A stretch of 64,000 bases of DNA from Rhizobiales bacterium 63-22 (GCA_001898995.1 MKVZ01000020.1:108814-172813), one strand, 5' to 3'. Positions 26,812 through 36,542 are shown, counted from the first letter of the stretch. Notes: generated by a model from the letters alone, not told the origin. Translations and numbers: made by a program.

Positions 26812-27612
26812 CTATTCCGGCTTGCGGCCGAAAACCACGTAATTGTCGAACTGCTGCCAGGCGGTACCGGCTTCCGTGAAGCCCGCATGGCGCAGGGCGG
26901 CGACATGGAAATCGACGGAGCAATCCTCCCCGCTCGTCGCGCGCTTCGGCGTGCGCGTGGCGAACAGGGCATCGCGCTGTTTCTTCAACGCTTCGAGGCC
27001 GGGCGTCTTTCCGGCCCGCTCCCACCACATAGCCCAGTCGTCCTCGCCGTTCTCGACCGCTTCGCGCTCGATACGCCGGCGCACGGTCTTCGCCACTTTC
27101 GCCAGTGTCGGCCACCGGCTGTCGTAGCGCATATGGTCCCCGTTCATCACGATGCCGCCGGGCAGGAGCAGTTCGCCCGCAGCGCCGTAGAATTCCGCGA
27201 GATCGCCGGGAGAAAGCCAGTGCAGCGCCGTGGTCGAGACCAGCGCCGCCGGTGTCTTGGCGTTCATGGAGACCGCGGCATCGCGCACTTTTTCGGCCCA
27301 TGACGGCTTGCCGAGATCGGCTTCCACCACCCGGACCCGGTGCTCCTGATCGGCCAGCGCGGTGCGGGCCATCTGCAACAGCATGACATCCGTGTCGACC
27401 GCGACGACGCTGGCGGCGGGGAACCGGTCGAGCAGCCGGCGGCTCAGCGAACCGGGCCCGCAGGCGGCGTCGATGATCGTAAACTCCCCGCCGAAAGCCA
27501 CCTCCAGCACCTCGAACATCACCGCGAAGCGCTCCTCGCGCTGCCTGATATAGCCCTCCTGCTGCCGGTCCCAGCGTGCCAGAAGATCCAGAATTCGATC
27601 ACGATCGATCAT
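26812..27612 (-). CDS. Class I SAM-dependent methyltransferase linked to the siderophore importer
   Basis: A 266-residue Rossmann-fold methyltransferase. Motif I reads IIDAACGPGSLSRRLL near 45-60, with the acidic loop VVAVDTD after it and ALHWL near 130. Its ATG overlaps the stop of the siderophore ATPase gene (ATGA), so it is translationally coupled as the last gene of the importer operon. A methyltransferase in this place is unusual; it may modify a siderophore or a breakdown product, which is inference. Confidence 0.82.
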   Translation of the reverse strand: MIDRDRILDLLARWDRQQEGYIRQREERFAVMFEVLEVAFGGEFTIIDAACGPGSLSRRLLDRFPAASVVAVDTDVMLLQMARTALADQEHRVRVVEADLGKPSWAEKVRDAAVSMNAKTPAALVSTTALHWLSPGDLAEFYGAAGELLLPGGIVMNGDHMRYDSRWPTLAKVAKTVRRRIEREAVENGEDDWAMWWERAGKTPGLEALKKQRDALFATRTPKRATSGEDCSVDFHVAALRHAGFTEAGTAWQQFDNYVVFGRKPE

Positions 27613-28451
27613 GTGCGTTTCCTTTCATGGCGGTTGTCATCATGCCGGTTCGCGGCGGCGGCCGGCGCTCGCCACCGCTCCAGTTCGACGTCGAAATGCG
27701 GCGGCAGGTGCTCCGCGATCTGCACGAACCGTCCCTTGACGCGAAACACCTTCTCGATCAAGCCCGATGCGGCAAGTGCCGTCGGCTCGCCGTCGAAGAC
27801 ATGGCGGCCGCTCTCCAGCAGCGATATCCGGTCGCAGATGGACATGGCCTGATTGAGATCGTGGATCGCCATGACGATGCTCACGCCCCGCTCCCGGCTG
27901 AGGCGGTGGACGAGGTCGAGCACCTCGATCTGATAACCGATATCCAGAAACGATGTCGGCTCGTCGAGCAGCAGGATTTGGGCCTCCTGCGCAAGGGCCG
28001 CCGAAATCCACGCGCGCTGGCGTTCGCCGCCCGACAATTCCCGCAAACCCCTGTCCGCATGGCCGGAGAGGCCGGTGCTTTCCAGCGCCCAGCCGATCGC
28101 CGCCTCGTCCTGCCGGCTGTAGCCGCGGAACAGGCCGACATGCGCGAATCGACCCTGACGCACCAGTTGCTCCACCGTCATCTCGTCCGGCGCGGCCGGC
28201 TGCTGGGGCAGGAAGGCGAGATGCCGGGCGATTTCCCGGCGCGACATGGCGGCAACCGGCCGGCCGTCGATCGAGGCCTGTCCCGCAGCCGGGCGGATCA
28301 GGCCCGCCAGCGCATGCAATGCGGTGCTCTTGCCGGAACCGTTCGGCCCGATCAGGGCGCGTATCTCTCCCTTGCCGAGGGAAAGGCTGAAATCGTCGAG
28401 CGCCCTTCGGCGCCCATATTCGACGGACAGGTTCGAGCAGGAAAGGATCAT
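27609..28451 (-). CDS. Ferric-siderophore ABC transporter, ATP-binding protein (FecE/FhuC family)
   Basis: A 280-residue ATPase. Walker A GPNGSGKST near 34-42, LSGGERQRAWI signature, Walker B with LLLDEPTSFLDIGYQ, and switch AIHDLNQA are typical of iron-siderophore importers. GAGG lies 5 nt before ATG 28451. The C-terminal 30 residues are rich in Arg, His and Asn and longer than usual. It lies 7 nt after the second permease gene. Confidence 0.92.
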   Translation of the reverse strand: MILSCSNLSVEYGRRRALDDFSLSLGKGEIRALIGPNGSGKSTALHALAGLIRPAAGQASIDGRPVAAMSRREIARHLAFLPQQPAAPDEMTVEQLVRQGRFAHVGLFRGYSRQDEAAIGWALESTGLSGHADRGLRELSGGERQRAWISAALAQEAQILLLDEPTSFLDIGYQIEVLDLVHRLSRERGVSIVMAIHDLNQAMSICDRISLLESGRHVFDGEPTALAASGLIEKVFRVKGRFVQIAEHLPPHFDVELERWRAPAAAANRHDDNRHERKRT

Positions 28452-28458
28452 CGATGCC

Positions 28459-29496
28459 TCACGGAGTACGGCGCAGCAGCACAATCAGCACGGGGACACC
28501 GAAGATTGCCGTGACGACGCCGATCGGAATTTCCTCCGCCTGCCCGAGGACCCTTCCGACGAGATCGCCGAGCGTGACGGTGATGACGCCGAGCGCGATC
28601 GTCAGGGGCAGGACCAGCGAGAAATGCCGCCCCGCCAGAAACCGCGCCAGATGCGGCACGATCAGGCCGACGAAGACGATGGGACCGACCACGCTGACCG
28701 CGGTTGCGGCGAGGAAACAGGCGAGCGCGAGCGCGAGCGAGAATTGCAGCCTGTAGGAAAGGCCGAACGAGCGCGCGACCGGCGCCTCGAAGCGCAGCAG
28801 ATCGACGGGCCGGCGCAGCAGGGGCAGCGCGGCGAGGCCCGCGACGGTGAAGGGCAGCAGAAGCAGCACATCCCGCCAGGTGCAGGCGTAAAGCGAGCCG
28901 GAGAGCCATTCGAGCAGGACTTCGATGCGCTCCGAACCCCAGCCGGCGATGAGGCCGACCGCCACCGCCTGCAGCACCGCCCCGACCGCGATGCCGCAGA
29001 TGGTGATGCGCAAAGGTCCGAGGTCCCGCGCGATCGCCAATGCGTAGATCAGCCCGCCGGCGATCAGGCCGCCGATCATGCCGACCGCCGGCAGCCATTC
29101 GACGGGCAGTTCGACAAGCGTGTTCGAGCCGGGATTGTGGATGTAGACGGCGAACAGGAGAAAGATGCCCACCGCGAGCGTCGCGCCCTGCGAGACCCCC
29201 ATGATCGACGGATCGGCCAGCGGGTTGCGGGTGATGGTCTGGAGGATGAGCCCCGCCACGGCGAAATGAATACCGACGAGGACGCCGGTGAGGATGCGCG
29301 GCAGCCTTATATCGAGGATGATCGTCCGCGCGGTCTGCGATCCCCCGCCACGGAAGACGGCGAGCACGTCCGCCGCCGGAATATCGACCACGCCGATGAG
29401 CACGGCGGCCACGACCGACAGGATCGCCAGCACGATCGTCGCCGCGATGAACAGGAACACGCCGTCGTTCCGGCGCTGCCTTGCCGCTGCCGTCAT
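28459..29496 (-). CDS. Ferric-siderophore ABC transporter, FecCD-type permease
   Basis: A 345-residue inner-membrane permease with about nine or ten hydrophobic segments. Family motifs RLPRILTGVLVG, NPLADPSIMGVSQGA and VVGPIVFVGLIVPHLAR are present in order. The ATG at 29496 overlaps the stop of the first permease gene. It forms the channel with its upstream partner. Confidence 0.93.
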   Translation of the reverse strand: MTAAARQRRNDGVFLFIAATIVLAILSVVAAVLIGVVDIPAADVLAVFRGGGSQTARTIILDIRLPRILTGVLVGIHFAVAGLILQTITRNPLADPSIMGVSQGATLAVGIFLLFAVYIHNPGSNTLVELPVEWLPAVGMIGGLIAGGLIYALAIARDLGPLRITICGIAVGAVLQAVAVGLIAGWGSERIEVLLEWLSGSLYACTWRDVLLLLPFTVAGLAALPLLRRPVDLLRFEAPVARSFGLSYRLQFSLALALACFLAATAVSVVGPIVFVGLIVPHLARFLAGRHFSLVLPLTIALGVITVTLGDLVGRVLGQAEEIPIGVVTAIFGVPVLIVLLRRTP

Positions 29497-30530
29497 GATT
29501 TTACCGCCGCTCCCGAAAAGAGGCTCCGCCGCCGCACGAGCCAGATGAACACCGGGCCGCCGATGAGGGCCGTGATGATGCCGACCGGAAGCTCCCGCGG
29601 CGCGGCGGCGGAACGGGCGACGATATCGGCGGCGGTGACGACGAAACCGCCCAGCGCCGCCGTCAGCGCGACGGTCCAGCCGGTTCCCCCGACGCGCAGG
29701 AGCCGGGCGACATGCGGCATCGCCAGGCCGACGAAGGCCACCGGTCCGGCGACGGGCACCACGCCGGCGACGGGGATGACCGCCAGCAACAGCAGAAGCG
29801 GCTTCCATATCCTGAGATCGAGACCCATTCCGGCGGCGGCATGCTCGCTCAGCGCCAGAAGGCCGAGAACGCGCTGCGATGCCAGCGCGCCCGCGACCCC
29901 GACGAGAACCCATGGCGTCATATAGGCCAGTTGCGGCCATGAGCGGCCCTGAAATCCGCCGGCGAGCCAGAACAGCATGGCGGTGGCCTGCGGTCCGCTG
30001 AAGAGCAGGAAATAGGTCGTCAGCGCCCCGAGCAGCAGCGACATGCTGATGCCGCCCAGCGCGAGATGCAGCGGGCGGCTGGTCCCGCCTCTGGCGATCC
30101 AGAACGTCACCAGCGCGGCCGCGAGCCCGCCCGCCATGCCGACCCACGGATAGAACACGGAGGAAATCCACGGCAGGAAAACGAAGCAGAACACGATCGA
30201 GGCCACCGCCCCCGACGTGACGCCGGTGAGGCCGGGACCGGCCAGCGGATTGCGCGTCAGGGTCTGGAGCAGATAGCCCGAGACGGCGAGCCCCGCGCCG
30301 CCGACGAAAGCGGCGAGGCTGCGCGGCAGACGCAGGGTCCAGACGAAGATCGAATCGATCTTCCCGTCAGGCCACAGCAGGGCGTTTACCAGCGCAGGCA
30401 CGGAAAGCGTCCTTGCGCCGAAACGCAGTCCGACAATGAGAACGACCGCGGAGGCGATCACCACCGCAGACGTCATGACGAGAGACCGGACCGCGCCACC
30501 CCGCGGCGATGCCGACCGGCCGCCGCTCAC
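29493..30530 (-). CDS. Ferric-siderophore ABC transporter, FecCD-type permease
   Basis: A 345-residue permease with RLPRSLAAFVGGAGLAVSG, NPLAGPGLTGVTSGA and VAGPVAFVGLAMPHVARLL. I start at GTG 30530, whose GTGA overlaps the binding-protein stop, in keeping with the coupled pattern of this operon; the ATG at 30476 has no ribosome site. It is a partner of the next permease gene. Confidence 0.9.
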   Translation of the reverse strand: MSGGRSASPRGGAVRSLVMTSAVVIASAVVLIVGLRFGARTLSVPALVNALLWPDGKIDSIFVWTLRLPRSLAAFVGGAGLAVSGYLLQTLTRNPLAGPGLTGVTSGAVASIVFCFVFLPWISSVFYPWVGMAGGLAAALVTFWIARGGTSRPLHLALGGISMSLLLGALTTYFLLFSGPQATAMLFWLAGGFQGRSWPQLAYMTPWVLVGVAGALASQRVLGLLALSEHAAAGMGLDLRIWKPLLLLLAVIPVAGVVPVAGPVAFVGLAMPHVARLLRVGGTGWTVALTAALGGFVVTAADIVARSAAAPRELPVGIITALIGGPVFIWLVRRRSLFSGAAVKS

Positions 30531-31495
30531 TTCCGCAATTCTGCCGGAATGAACTTGGCCGCTTCCGCACGGACATCGACGGCCGGGAAGGTGTCGGGAT
30601 AGAGGTAATGGGCCGCTTCGCGCAGCACCATCTCGCGCGCGATGGGGCCGTTGGTTTCCGCCCACTCGTCGCCGACATAATAGACGCGATGGTTCTTGAC
30701 GGCGGAAAGCTGCTTCCAGATGGGATTGTTCTCCTGAGGACGGTCCGGATAGTAATCGATCACGAAAATGATGTCGGGATCTTTTGCCAGAATGTCCTCA
30801 AGGCTGAGGTTGATCCCGAACCGGCCGCCCTTCGCCATCGGGCCGGCGACGTTGTTCCCGCCAAGCGCCGCGACGATCGCCGCAGCGGTATTTTCGGTGT
30901 GGAAGGCAAACGGATCGTCACCGCCGAAGGTGATGAGGAAACTGGGATGCTTCCCCTTCGGAGCCTTCTGCGCATATTCGGCCATATGCTGCCTGAACGC
31001 GGCATTGAGTTCCTTTCCGCGCTCCGGCTTGCCCATCAGCGCGGAAAGCTGGTCCACCTCCTTATAGCTCTCCGTCAGGAGTTCCATATTGTAGGCGACA
31101 TAGGGCGCGATCTTCTGGAACTGCGCGGCATCGCCCTCCGTGTAGCGGCGTATGGCGACGATGAGATCGGGCTTGGCTTCGGAAAGCAGTTCGAGGTTCG
31201 GCTTGGCGCGCTGGCCGATCTGCTTGATGTCCTTGGTCAGGCCGAGAAGATAGTCCGGATTGCGGCCGGCGACCATATAGGTCGTGGCCACCGGCTTCAG
31301 GCCGAGCGCGAAGGCCAGATCGGCGGCGAAATAGGATACGCCGGCCACGCGCTCCGCCTTGGCCGGGACCGTAACCGTGACCCCGCGATCGTCCACGACG
31401 GTGGTGGTCTTCGCATCCGCCGCAAAAGCGGGAGCGGCAAGGGCCGCAAGCATGAGTCCGCCCATAGCGGCGGAAAAAGTGAAACCGTGACGCAT
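30527..31495 (-). CDS. Ferric-siderophore ABC transporter, periplasmic binding protein (FepB/FatB family)
   Basis: A 322-residue family-8 binding protein. The signal peptide of about 25 residues ends at AFAADA. The mature part starts with a TVVDDRGVTVTVP strand and continues with ERVAGVSYFAADLAFALG, typical of the siderophore class. AGGAAG lies 8 nt before ATG 31495. First gene of the iron operon, 51 nt downstream of a TGA-N9-TCA box. A catecholate or citrate-type siderophore is likely; which one cannot be read. Confidence 0.9.
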   Translation of the reverse strand: MRHGFTFSAAMGGLMLAALAAPAFAADAKTTTVVDDRGVTVTVPAKAERVAGVSYFAADLAFALGLKPVATTYMVAGRNPDYLLGLTKDIKQIGQRAKPNLELLSEAKPDLIVAIRRYTEGDAAQFQKIAPYVAYNMELLTESYKEVDQLSALMGKPERGKELNAAFRQHMAEYAQKAPKGKHPSFLITFGGDDPFAFHTENTAAAIVAALGGNNVAGPMAKGGRFGINLSLEDILAKDPDIIFVIDYYPDRPQENNPIWKQLSAVKNHRVYYVGDEWAETNGPIAREMVLREAAHYLYPDTFPAVDVRAEAAKFIPAELRK

Positions 31496-31546
31496 TGCGG
31501 TATCTTCCTGAAGCAATCGAAACCGACCTCACTAGATACCGAAATA

Positions 31547-31561
31547 TGATAATGTCAATCA
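31547..31561. promoter_or_regulatory. Candidate RirA iron box (TGA-N9-TCA)
   Basis: TGATAATGTCAATCA matches the TGA-N9-TCA iron-responsive operator known for RirA in rhizobia. It lies 52-66 nt before the binding-protein start in AT-rich promoter DNA. It predicts repression of the siderophore importer and its coupled methyltransferase in iron-replete cells. The rest of the gap to 31773 shows no gene. Confidence 0.65.
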
Positions 31562-31773
31562 CCTTTTAATGCCGGATCGGCCGACCGTGATCGTCGAGGA
31601 AAGTGCCCCGGCGCCTTGTTTTGCCGATGACGAACGGTCCCGCCAACGGCTCTCCGATCACGGGATATTGAAGAAATCATCCGTGGAGGACAGGCTGCCG
31701 AAAGCGGCTGAATATTGCATCCGATCTTCGTCGCTGTCGGCGGGGCATGCTCGGCTGACACGGAAGGCGGATT

Positions 31774-32513
<740 letters not shown>

Positions 32514-32517
<4 letters not shown>

Positions 32518-33470
32518 CGCTGCAACCTGCTCAGAACCGCCGCGGCGATGACCACGATGCCGGCCGCGATCGGCTGATAATCGTTGGAAATCTGCAGCAG
32601 CGTGAAACCGTTGTTCAGGACGGTCAGCACCAGCGCGCCGGCAAGCGTGCCGACGATCGCCACGCGGCCGCCGAACAGCGAACTGCCGCCGAGCACCACC
32701 GAGGCGATCGAGTTCAGGAGCTGCGAGGTCTGCTGCGCCGGATCGGAACTGCCGGTATAGGCCACCAGCAGGATACCGGCGACGCCGACCAGCGCGCCGT
32801 TGATGCAGTAGGCCGCAATGCGCATCCTGTCGATGTTGATGCCCATGGCGCGGGCAGCGTCGCGATCTCCGCCCGTGGCGAGCACATGCACGCCGAATCG
32901 CGTGAAGGTGAACAATAGCCACGCCCCGCAGGCGGCGATGAGAGCGATGAGATAGAAGTAACGGATCGGGCCGATCTCGCCGATGGCGAGCGAGCGCAGG
33001 AAGTCGCTGTCGACCGCGAAGGACTGGTCGCCGCTGACCAGCAGGCTGATACCCGTCATCACGCCAAGCATACCGAGCGTGGCGATGAAGTCGTTCACCT
33101 TGAGCTTGGTCACCACCAGCCCGTTGACCAGCCCGACGGCCAGCCCCGAAAGGATGCCGGCGATCATCGCCGGCATCATGCCGTAGCCTGCGACATAGAC
33201 GAGGCCGAACACCACGGCCGTCCACGAAAGGTTGGAGGCGATCGACAGGTCGATGCCGCCCGTGACGATCACGAACTGCTGGGCCATGGACAGCACGACG
33301 AGGATCGATGCGCTGACCAGAACGTCGCTGATATTGCCCCATGTGGAGAAAGTGCCGTTGATGCTGGCGAAGATGGCGCAGATCACCACGAGCGCGCAGA
33401 GCGCCGCGTTGTCCCCCCAGAACGCGGGGTCCTGCAACTTTCCCGACAGCCGGGCGGTCTGTACGCTCAC
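32514..33470 (-). CDS. Sugar ABC transporter, permease (RbsC/FrcB family)
   Basis: A 318-residue inner-membrane permease. VTGGIDLSIASNLSWTA and the late GGSSLFGGRVAIVGTLAGAL are hallmarks of ribose-type permeases. The start is a GTG 4 nt after the binding-protein stop, without a clear ribosome site, so translation is probably coupled. Confidence 0.9.
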
Positions 33471-33474
33471 GGGA

Positions 33475-34479
33475 TCACGGCGCTCCGAAGGGGTCGTCGA
33501 AGGAGAAGAACGGCTGCGGGAACTTGGCCAGCGCCTGATCGGCGTTTGCCGGCGTGATCAGCTTGATCGGGGATTCGATCTTGGTCGGAATCTTCTTGCC
33601 CTGAGCGATGGCCTGACAGGCCTGCACCGCCATCTGGCCCTCGGCATACGGATATTGGGACACGGTGGCCGAAAGCTTGCCGGCCTTGACCGACTGGATC
33701 GCTTCCTTCTCTCCGTCGACGCTGATCACCTTGATCTTGCCGGACTTGCCGGCGTTGGAGATCGCCTGCGCTGCACCGAGGCCCATCTCGTCATTGGCCG
33801 AGAAGATGCCGACGATATGCGGATGCACCTTGAGCATGGTGGTGGTGGCGGAAAGGCCCTTGGCGCGCTCGTAGTCGGCAACTTGCGTCTGCACGACATG
33901 CAGCTTGCCCTTGGTGACAGCACGGAAGGCGGTCTCGCGGTTGATGCCGTTCTGTTCGCCGGGGATGCCGAGCAGCAACGCCACGTCGCCCTTGCCGCCG
34001 GTAAGCGAAAGCATGTGTTCGCCCGCGATCTTGCCGGCACGGACGTTGTCGGAGCCGATGAAGCTGGTCAGCTTCAGCCCCGCCGACTTCACGGCCTTGG
34101 CGTCGAGGGCCGTGTCGAGATTGATGATCGGAATGCCCTTCTGCGAGACGGGCAGGAGCGGCGTGATGACATTGGTGCCGTTGATCGGCACGACACCGAA
34201 GCAGGTATAGTCCTGATTCGCCATGGTCGAGATCTTCGCGTTCTCGCCGACGATATCGGTCTCGTTGGCGCCGGCCTGTACGGTGACGTCGACGCCGAGC
34301 TTCTTGCCCTCGTCGATGGCGCCGTCACGCAGGGCGCGCCAGTATGGATTGCTGGTGTCGCGGATGACGATCGCAACCTTCGCCTTGGCAGCGGCGGCTA
34401 ATGCCGGACTGCCCGGGATGGCGGCGAGGACCATGGCGGATACTGCCCCGGCGAGCAGGGAATATGCTTGACGCTTCAT
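33475..34479 (-). CDS. Sugar ABC transporter, periplasmic binding protein
   Basis: A 334-residue type-1 periplasmic binding protein (ribose/LacI fold). The signal peptide of about 28 residues ends at ALAAAA. The first strand reads KVAIVIRDTSNPYWRALRDGA; later GIFSANDEMGLGAAQAI and VISVDGEKEAIQSVKAG are the sugar-pocket segments. First gene of a leftward binding protein-permease-ATPase operon without any linked catabolic gene, so the sugar cannot be named. Confidence 0.9.
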   Translation of the reverse strand: MKRQAYSLLAGAVSAMVLAAIPGSPALAAAAKAKVAIVIRDTSNPYWRALRDGAIDEGKKLGVDVTVQAGANETDIVGENAKISTMANQDYTCFGVVPINGTNVITPLLPVSQKGIPIINLDTALDAKAVKSAGLKLTSFIGSDNVRAGKIAGEHMLSLTGGKGDVALLLGIPGEQNGINRETAFRAVTKGKLHVVQTQVADYERAKGLSATTTMLKVHPHIVGIFSANDEMGLGAAQAISNAGKSGKIKVISVDGEKEAIQSVKAGKLSATVSQYPYAEGQMAVQACQAIAQGKKIPTKIESPIKLITPANADQALAKFPQPFFSFDDPFGAP

Positions 34480-34682
34480 GACTTCCTCCCAAATTGCTAC
34501 CCGATTGATCGACCCCTCCGGACATCAGTAAAATCCCATAAGCGTAGGTTGTAAAGCCGCTTTATAGCGCAATTTGCCGCGGCGGCGGTGCCGGACGTGC
34601 GCTTCGCCCGCCACAGGGAATTATAACGGCGGACGGCACCAACCCATTGTAATCGTTGTCAGGTTTGGTGCCAATCATATGA
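34480..34682. other. Promoter region of the sugar importer operon
   Basis: No gene is supported between the importer and the small exported-protein genes. It contains one inverted repeat (34635-34672). The DNA next to the start is otherwise plain. Confidence 0.4.
34635..34672. promoter_or_regulatory. 8-bp inverted repeat upstream of the sugar importer
   Basis: GGCACCAA and TTGGTGCC are perfect arms separated by 22 nt, about 155-195 nt upstream of the binding-protein start. They may be two half-sites of a repressor or an RNA stem. No regulator gene lies next to the importer. Confidence 0.35.
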
Positions 34683-34717
34683 AAAACCGCCGCCGGCAAA
34701 TTGCAGGCGGCGGTTTC
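34683..34717 (-). terminator. Rho-independent terminator of the small exported-protein operon
   Basis: On the minus strand AACCGCCGCC pairs with GGCGGCGGTT around an 11-nt loop and is followed by TTTTTC. It starts 61 nt after the stop codon of the Lys/Ala-rich protein. The right arm also has an A-run on the other strand, so it may act in both directions. Confidence 0.7.
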
Positions 34718-34777
34718 AAGGAGCGCGTCCCGGACAAAGCGGGGGCGGAATAGTCCGAAACGCTTCCCGGAGGGGGA

Positions 34778-35065
34778 TCAGTTCGTGGTGGCGGGAGCCG
34801 TCTTCTTGGCAGCGGCGGGGGCTGCCTTCTTGACGGCCTTCTTCTTCATCATGGTCTTTTTGGCGGCCTTCTTGTGCGTCGCCTTCTTGGCATGATGCAC
34901 GGCCTTCTTGTGCGCCTTCTTGGTGACATGCTTGGCCGGAGCGGCAGGGGTGGTCGTGGTGGTGGCGTCGGTGGCCGGAGCCGGCGTCGAGGTCTGAGCC
35001 ATTACGGGAGCGGACAGGCCCAGAACGACGGCAAGACCGAGAGCGGAGACGAGAGACTTGTTCAT
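34778..35065 (-). CDS. Exported Lys/Ala/Thr-rich small protein
   Basis: A 95-residue protein. The signal peptide of about 24 residues ends at PVMAQT. The rest is low complexity: a Thr/Pro/Ala stretch near 28-45, then repeated KKA and HKKA units to the end, with a strong positive charge. GAGG lies 9 nt before ATG 35065; an ATG 15 nt upstream lacks a site. It resembles histone-H1-like or acid-shock-type basic proteins. It may bind polyanions in the periplasm or envelope, which is inference. It lies 11 nt after the next gene upstream. Confidence 0.75.
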   Translation of the reverse strand: MNKSLVSALGLAVVLGLSAPVMAQTSTPAPATDATTTTTPAAPAKHVTKKAHKKAVHHAKKATHKKAAKKTMMKKKAVKKAAPAAAKKTAPATTN

Positions 35066-35076
35066 TTTAAGGTACC

Positions 35077-35445
35077 TCATTTGGGTTTCCCGCTTGGGGG
35101 GATGGCTTCTTCCTCCGATCCTTCCGGGTCGTCCATATTAGGCTTGAGACCCAGCCGCTTCAGGCCCTCGGCATAGGCCCGAAGGCCCTGCGCCTGTCTT
35201 TTGCTTGCGCAAAATCGGGTGCCTTTCTTCAGCAAAATCTCGGCCTGACGGGCTTGTCGCGACGCGACATGACCGGAAAGCGCGGATTGCAACTGCCGCT
35301 GAAGTCTTTCACACCGTTCGCTTCGGGTGACCAGTTTCGCCGCCGATGCTTCCTGTGGAAGCATGAGAGGCGAGAGGCCGGTCGCCAGGAGCGCCGAAAG
35401 GACCAGAACCGCCGTCGTTTTCGATACACACATCGACATGACCAT
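35077..35445 (-). CDS. Hypothetical exported protein
   Basis: A 122-residue protein if started at ATG 35445. A hydrophobic segment TTAVLVLSALLATGLSPLM followed by EASAAKLV looks like a signal peptide. The mature part is basic with two cysteines (ERCERL and TRFCASK) that could pair in the periplasm. The ribosome site is weak and starts at 35439 or further upstream are possible. It is the first gene of a two-gene operon with the Lys/Ala-rich protein. I recognise no family. Confidence 0.65.
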   Translation of the reverse strand: MVMSMCVSKTTAVLVLSALLATGLSPLMLPQEASAAKLVTRSERCERLQRQLQSALSGHVASRQARQAEILLKKGTRFCASKRQAQGLRAYAEGLKRLGLKPNMDDPEGSEEEAIPPSGKPK

Positions 35446-35640
35446 GCGTTTCGGGAACTTTCCCGGAGCTTCCGTTTCTTCAACGAGACCGTTATCGCAG
35501 CGCATCATTGCTGTCGTTTTTCCCCGATGTTGCATTTTGTTTCTGAATTGTAGCCGCTTCCGCCATGTAAGTCCTCCAAGCTGTAATTGGTGGTTGAAAA
35601 AGCGGCAAGCGGCTTTTTATGGTCTCAATGAGCGGATTAT
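35446..35640. other. Non-coding stretch left of the composite repeat
   Basis: No gene with a credible start or composition is seen. The short frames here run across the promoter region of the small exported-protein operon. It ends at the composite repeat that begins near 35641. Confidence 0.4.
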
Positions 35641-35795
35641 GATCAAAGCATGTCGCGCAAAAGTGGGAACCGCCTCCGCGGGGAAATCAGTCCACTGGAC
35701 TGATTTCTGATCCCGCTACGATGCGATAACGACATGCGTAAAAACAAAGATCTAAAGCGCGGGAAGCGAATCTGAAAGATCGCGACGCGCTTTAG
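35641..35795. repeat. Composite palindromic repeat element
   Basis: Three nested or adjacent inverted repeats. GCATGTCG (35648-35655) pairs with CGACATGC (35730-35737). Inside lies GAAATCAGTCCA-C-TGGACTGATTTC (35683-35707), a near-perfect hairpin. CTAAAGCGCG (35752-35761) pairs with CGCGCTTTAG (35786-35795). The segments resemble dispersed intergenic repeats common in Brucella and other Hyphomicrobiales. It ends 30 nt before the response-regulator gene and could form a long structure in its leader. Confidence 0.7.
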
Positions 35796-35825
35796 GCTCC
35801 CGCTGAAACGAACGGACCCACCGCA

Positions 35826-36542
35826 TTGAAAGACGACGCCCACATTCTCATTGTCGACGACGATCAGGACATTCGCGACCTTCTGCACGAATTCCTCAAA
35901 CGGCGGGGCCTGCGGGTGTCCGTGGCCCAGAGCGGCGACGAGATGCAGGAGGTGATGAGCCGCAGCGCGGTCGATCTCATCATTCTCGATGTGATGCTGC
36001 CGGGCAGAAGCGGCATCGATATCTGCAGGGAGGTGCGCCAGCACTCGCGCGTGCCGATCATCATGCTGACGGCCATCGCCGATTCCGCCGACAAGATCCT
36101 CGGACTCGAGATCGGTGCCGACGACTATATCGCCAAGCCCTTCGACCCGCGCGAACTGCTGGCGCGCGTCCGCGCCGTGCTGCGCCGGCTCGAAGGCAGC
36201 CGCGCCAATCACCGTCCGCTCACCCATGTCTATAAGTTCGCCGGCTGGACGCTCGACTGCGCGCGCCGGCGCCTCGTCTCCCCCGACGATGTGCGCGTTG
36301 AACTGACAAGCGCCGAATTCGGCCTGCTCGAAACCTTCGTGAAAAGCGCGCAGATCATCCTCAGCCGCGACCAGTTGATGGAATCGGCCGGCAATCCGTC
36401 CGTCTACGGCTATGACCGCAGCGTGGACATCCTGATCAGCCGCCTGCGCCGCAAGCTCGACGACGATCCGCGCGCGCCTAAATTCATCCTCACCATTCGC
36501 GGCGGCGGCTATCAGTTCGGCCCGGAGGTCCAGATGGAATGA
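35826..36542 (+). CDS. OmpR-family response regulator
   Basis: A 238-residue regulator. The receiver domain has the acidic pair in IVDDDQD (about 9-15), phospho-acceptor Asp 55 in LIILDVMLPG, and Lys in IAKPFDPRE near 105. The winged-helix output domain spans about 140-235 (LTSAEFGLLETFV, then GYDRSVDILISRLRRKLDDD). The start is TTG 35826, with a weak ribosome site. Its stop overlaps the start of the kinase gene, so the pair is coupled. Confidence 0.92.
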   Translation: MKDDAHILIVDDDQDIRDLLHEFLKRRGLRVSVAQSGDEMQEVMSRSAVDLIILDVMLPGRSGIDICREVRQHSRVPIIMLTAIADSADKILGLEIGADDYIAKPFDPRELLARVRAVLRRLEGSRANHRPLTHVYKFAGWTLDCARRRLVSPDDVRVELTSAEFGLLETFVKSAQIILSRDQLMESAGNPSVYGYDRSVDILISRLRRKLDDDPRAPKFILTIRGGGYQFGPEVQME

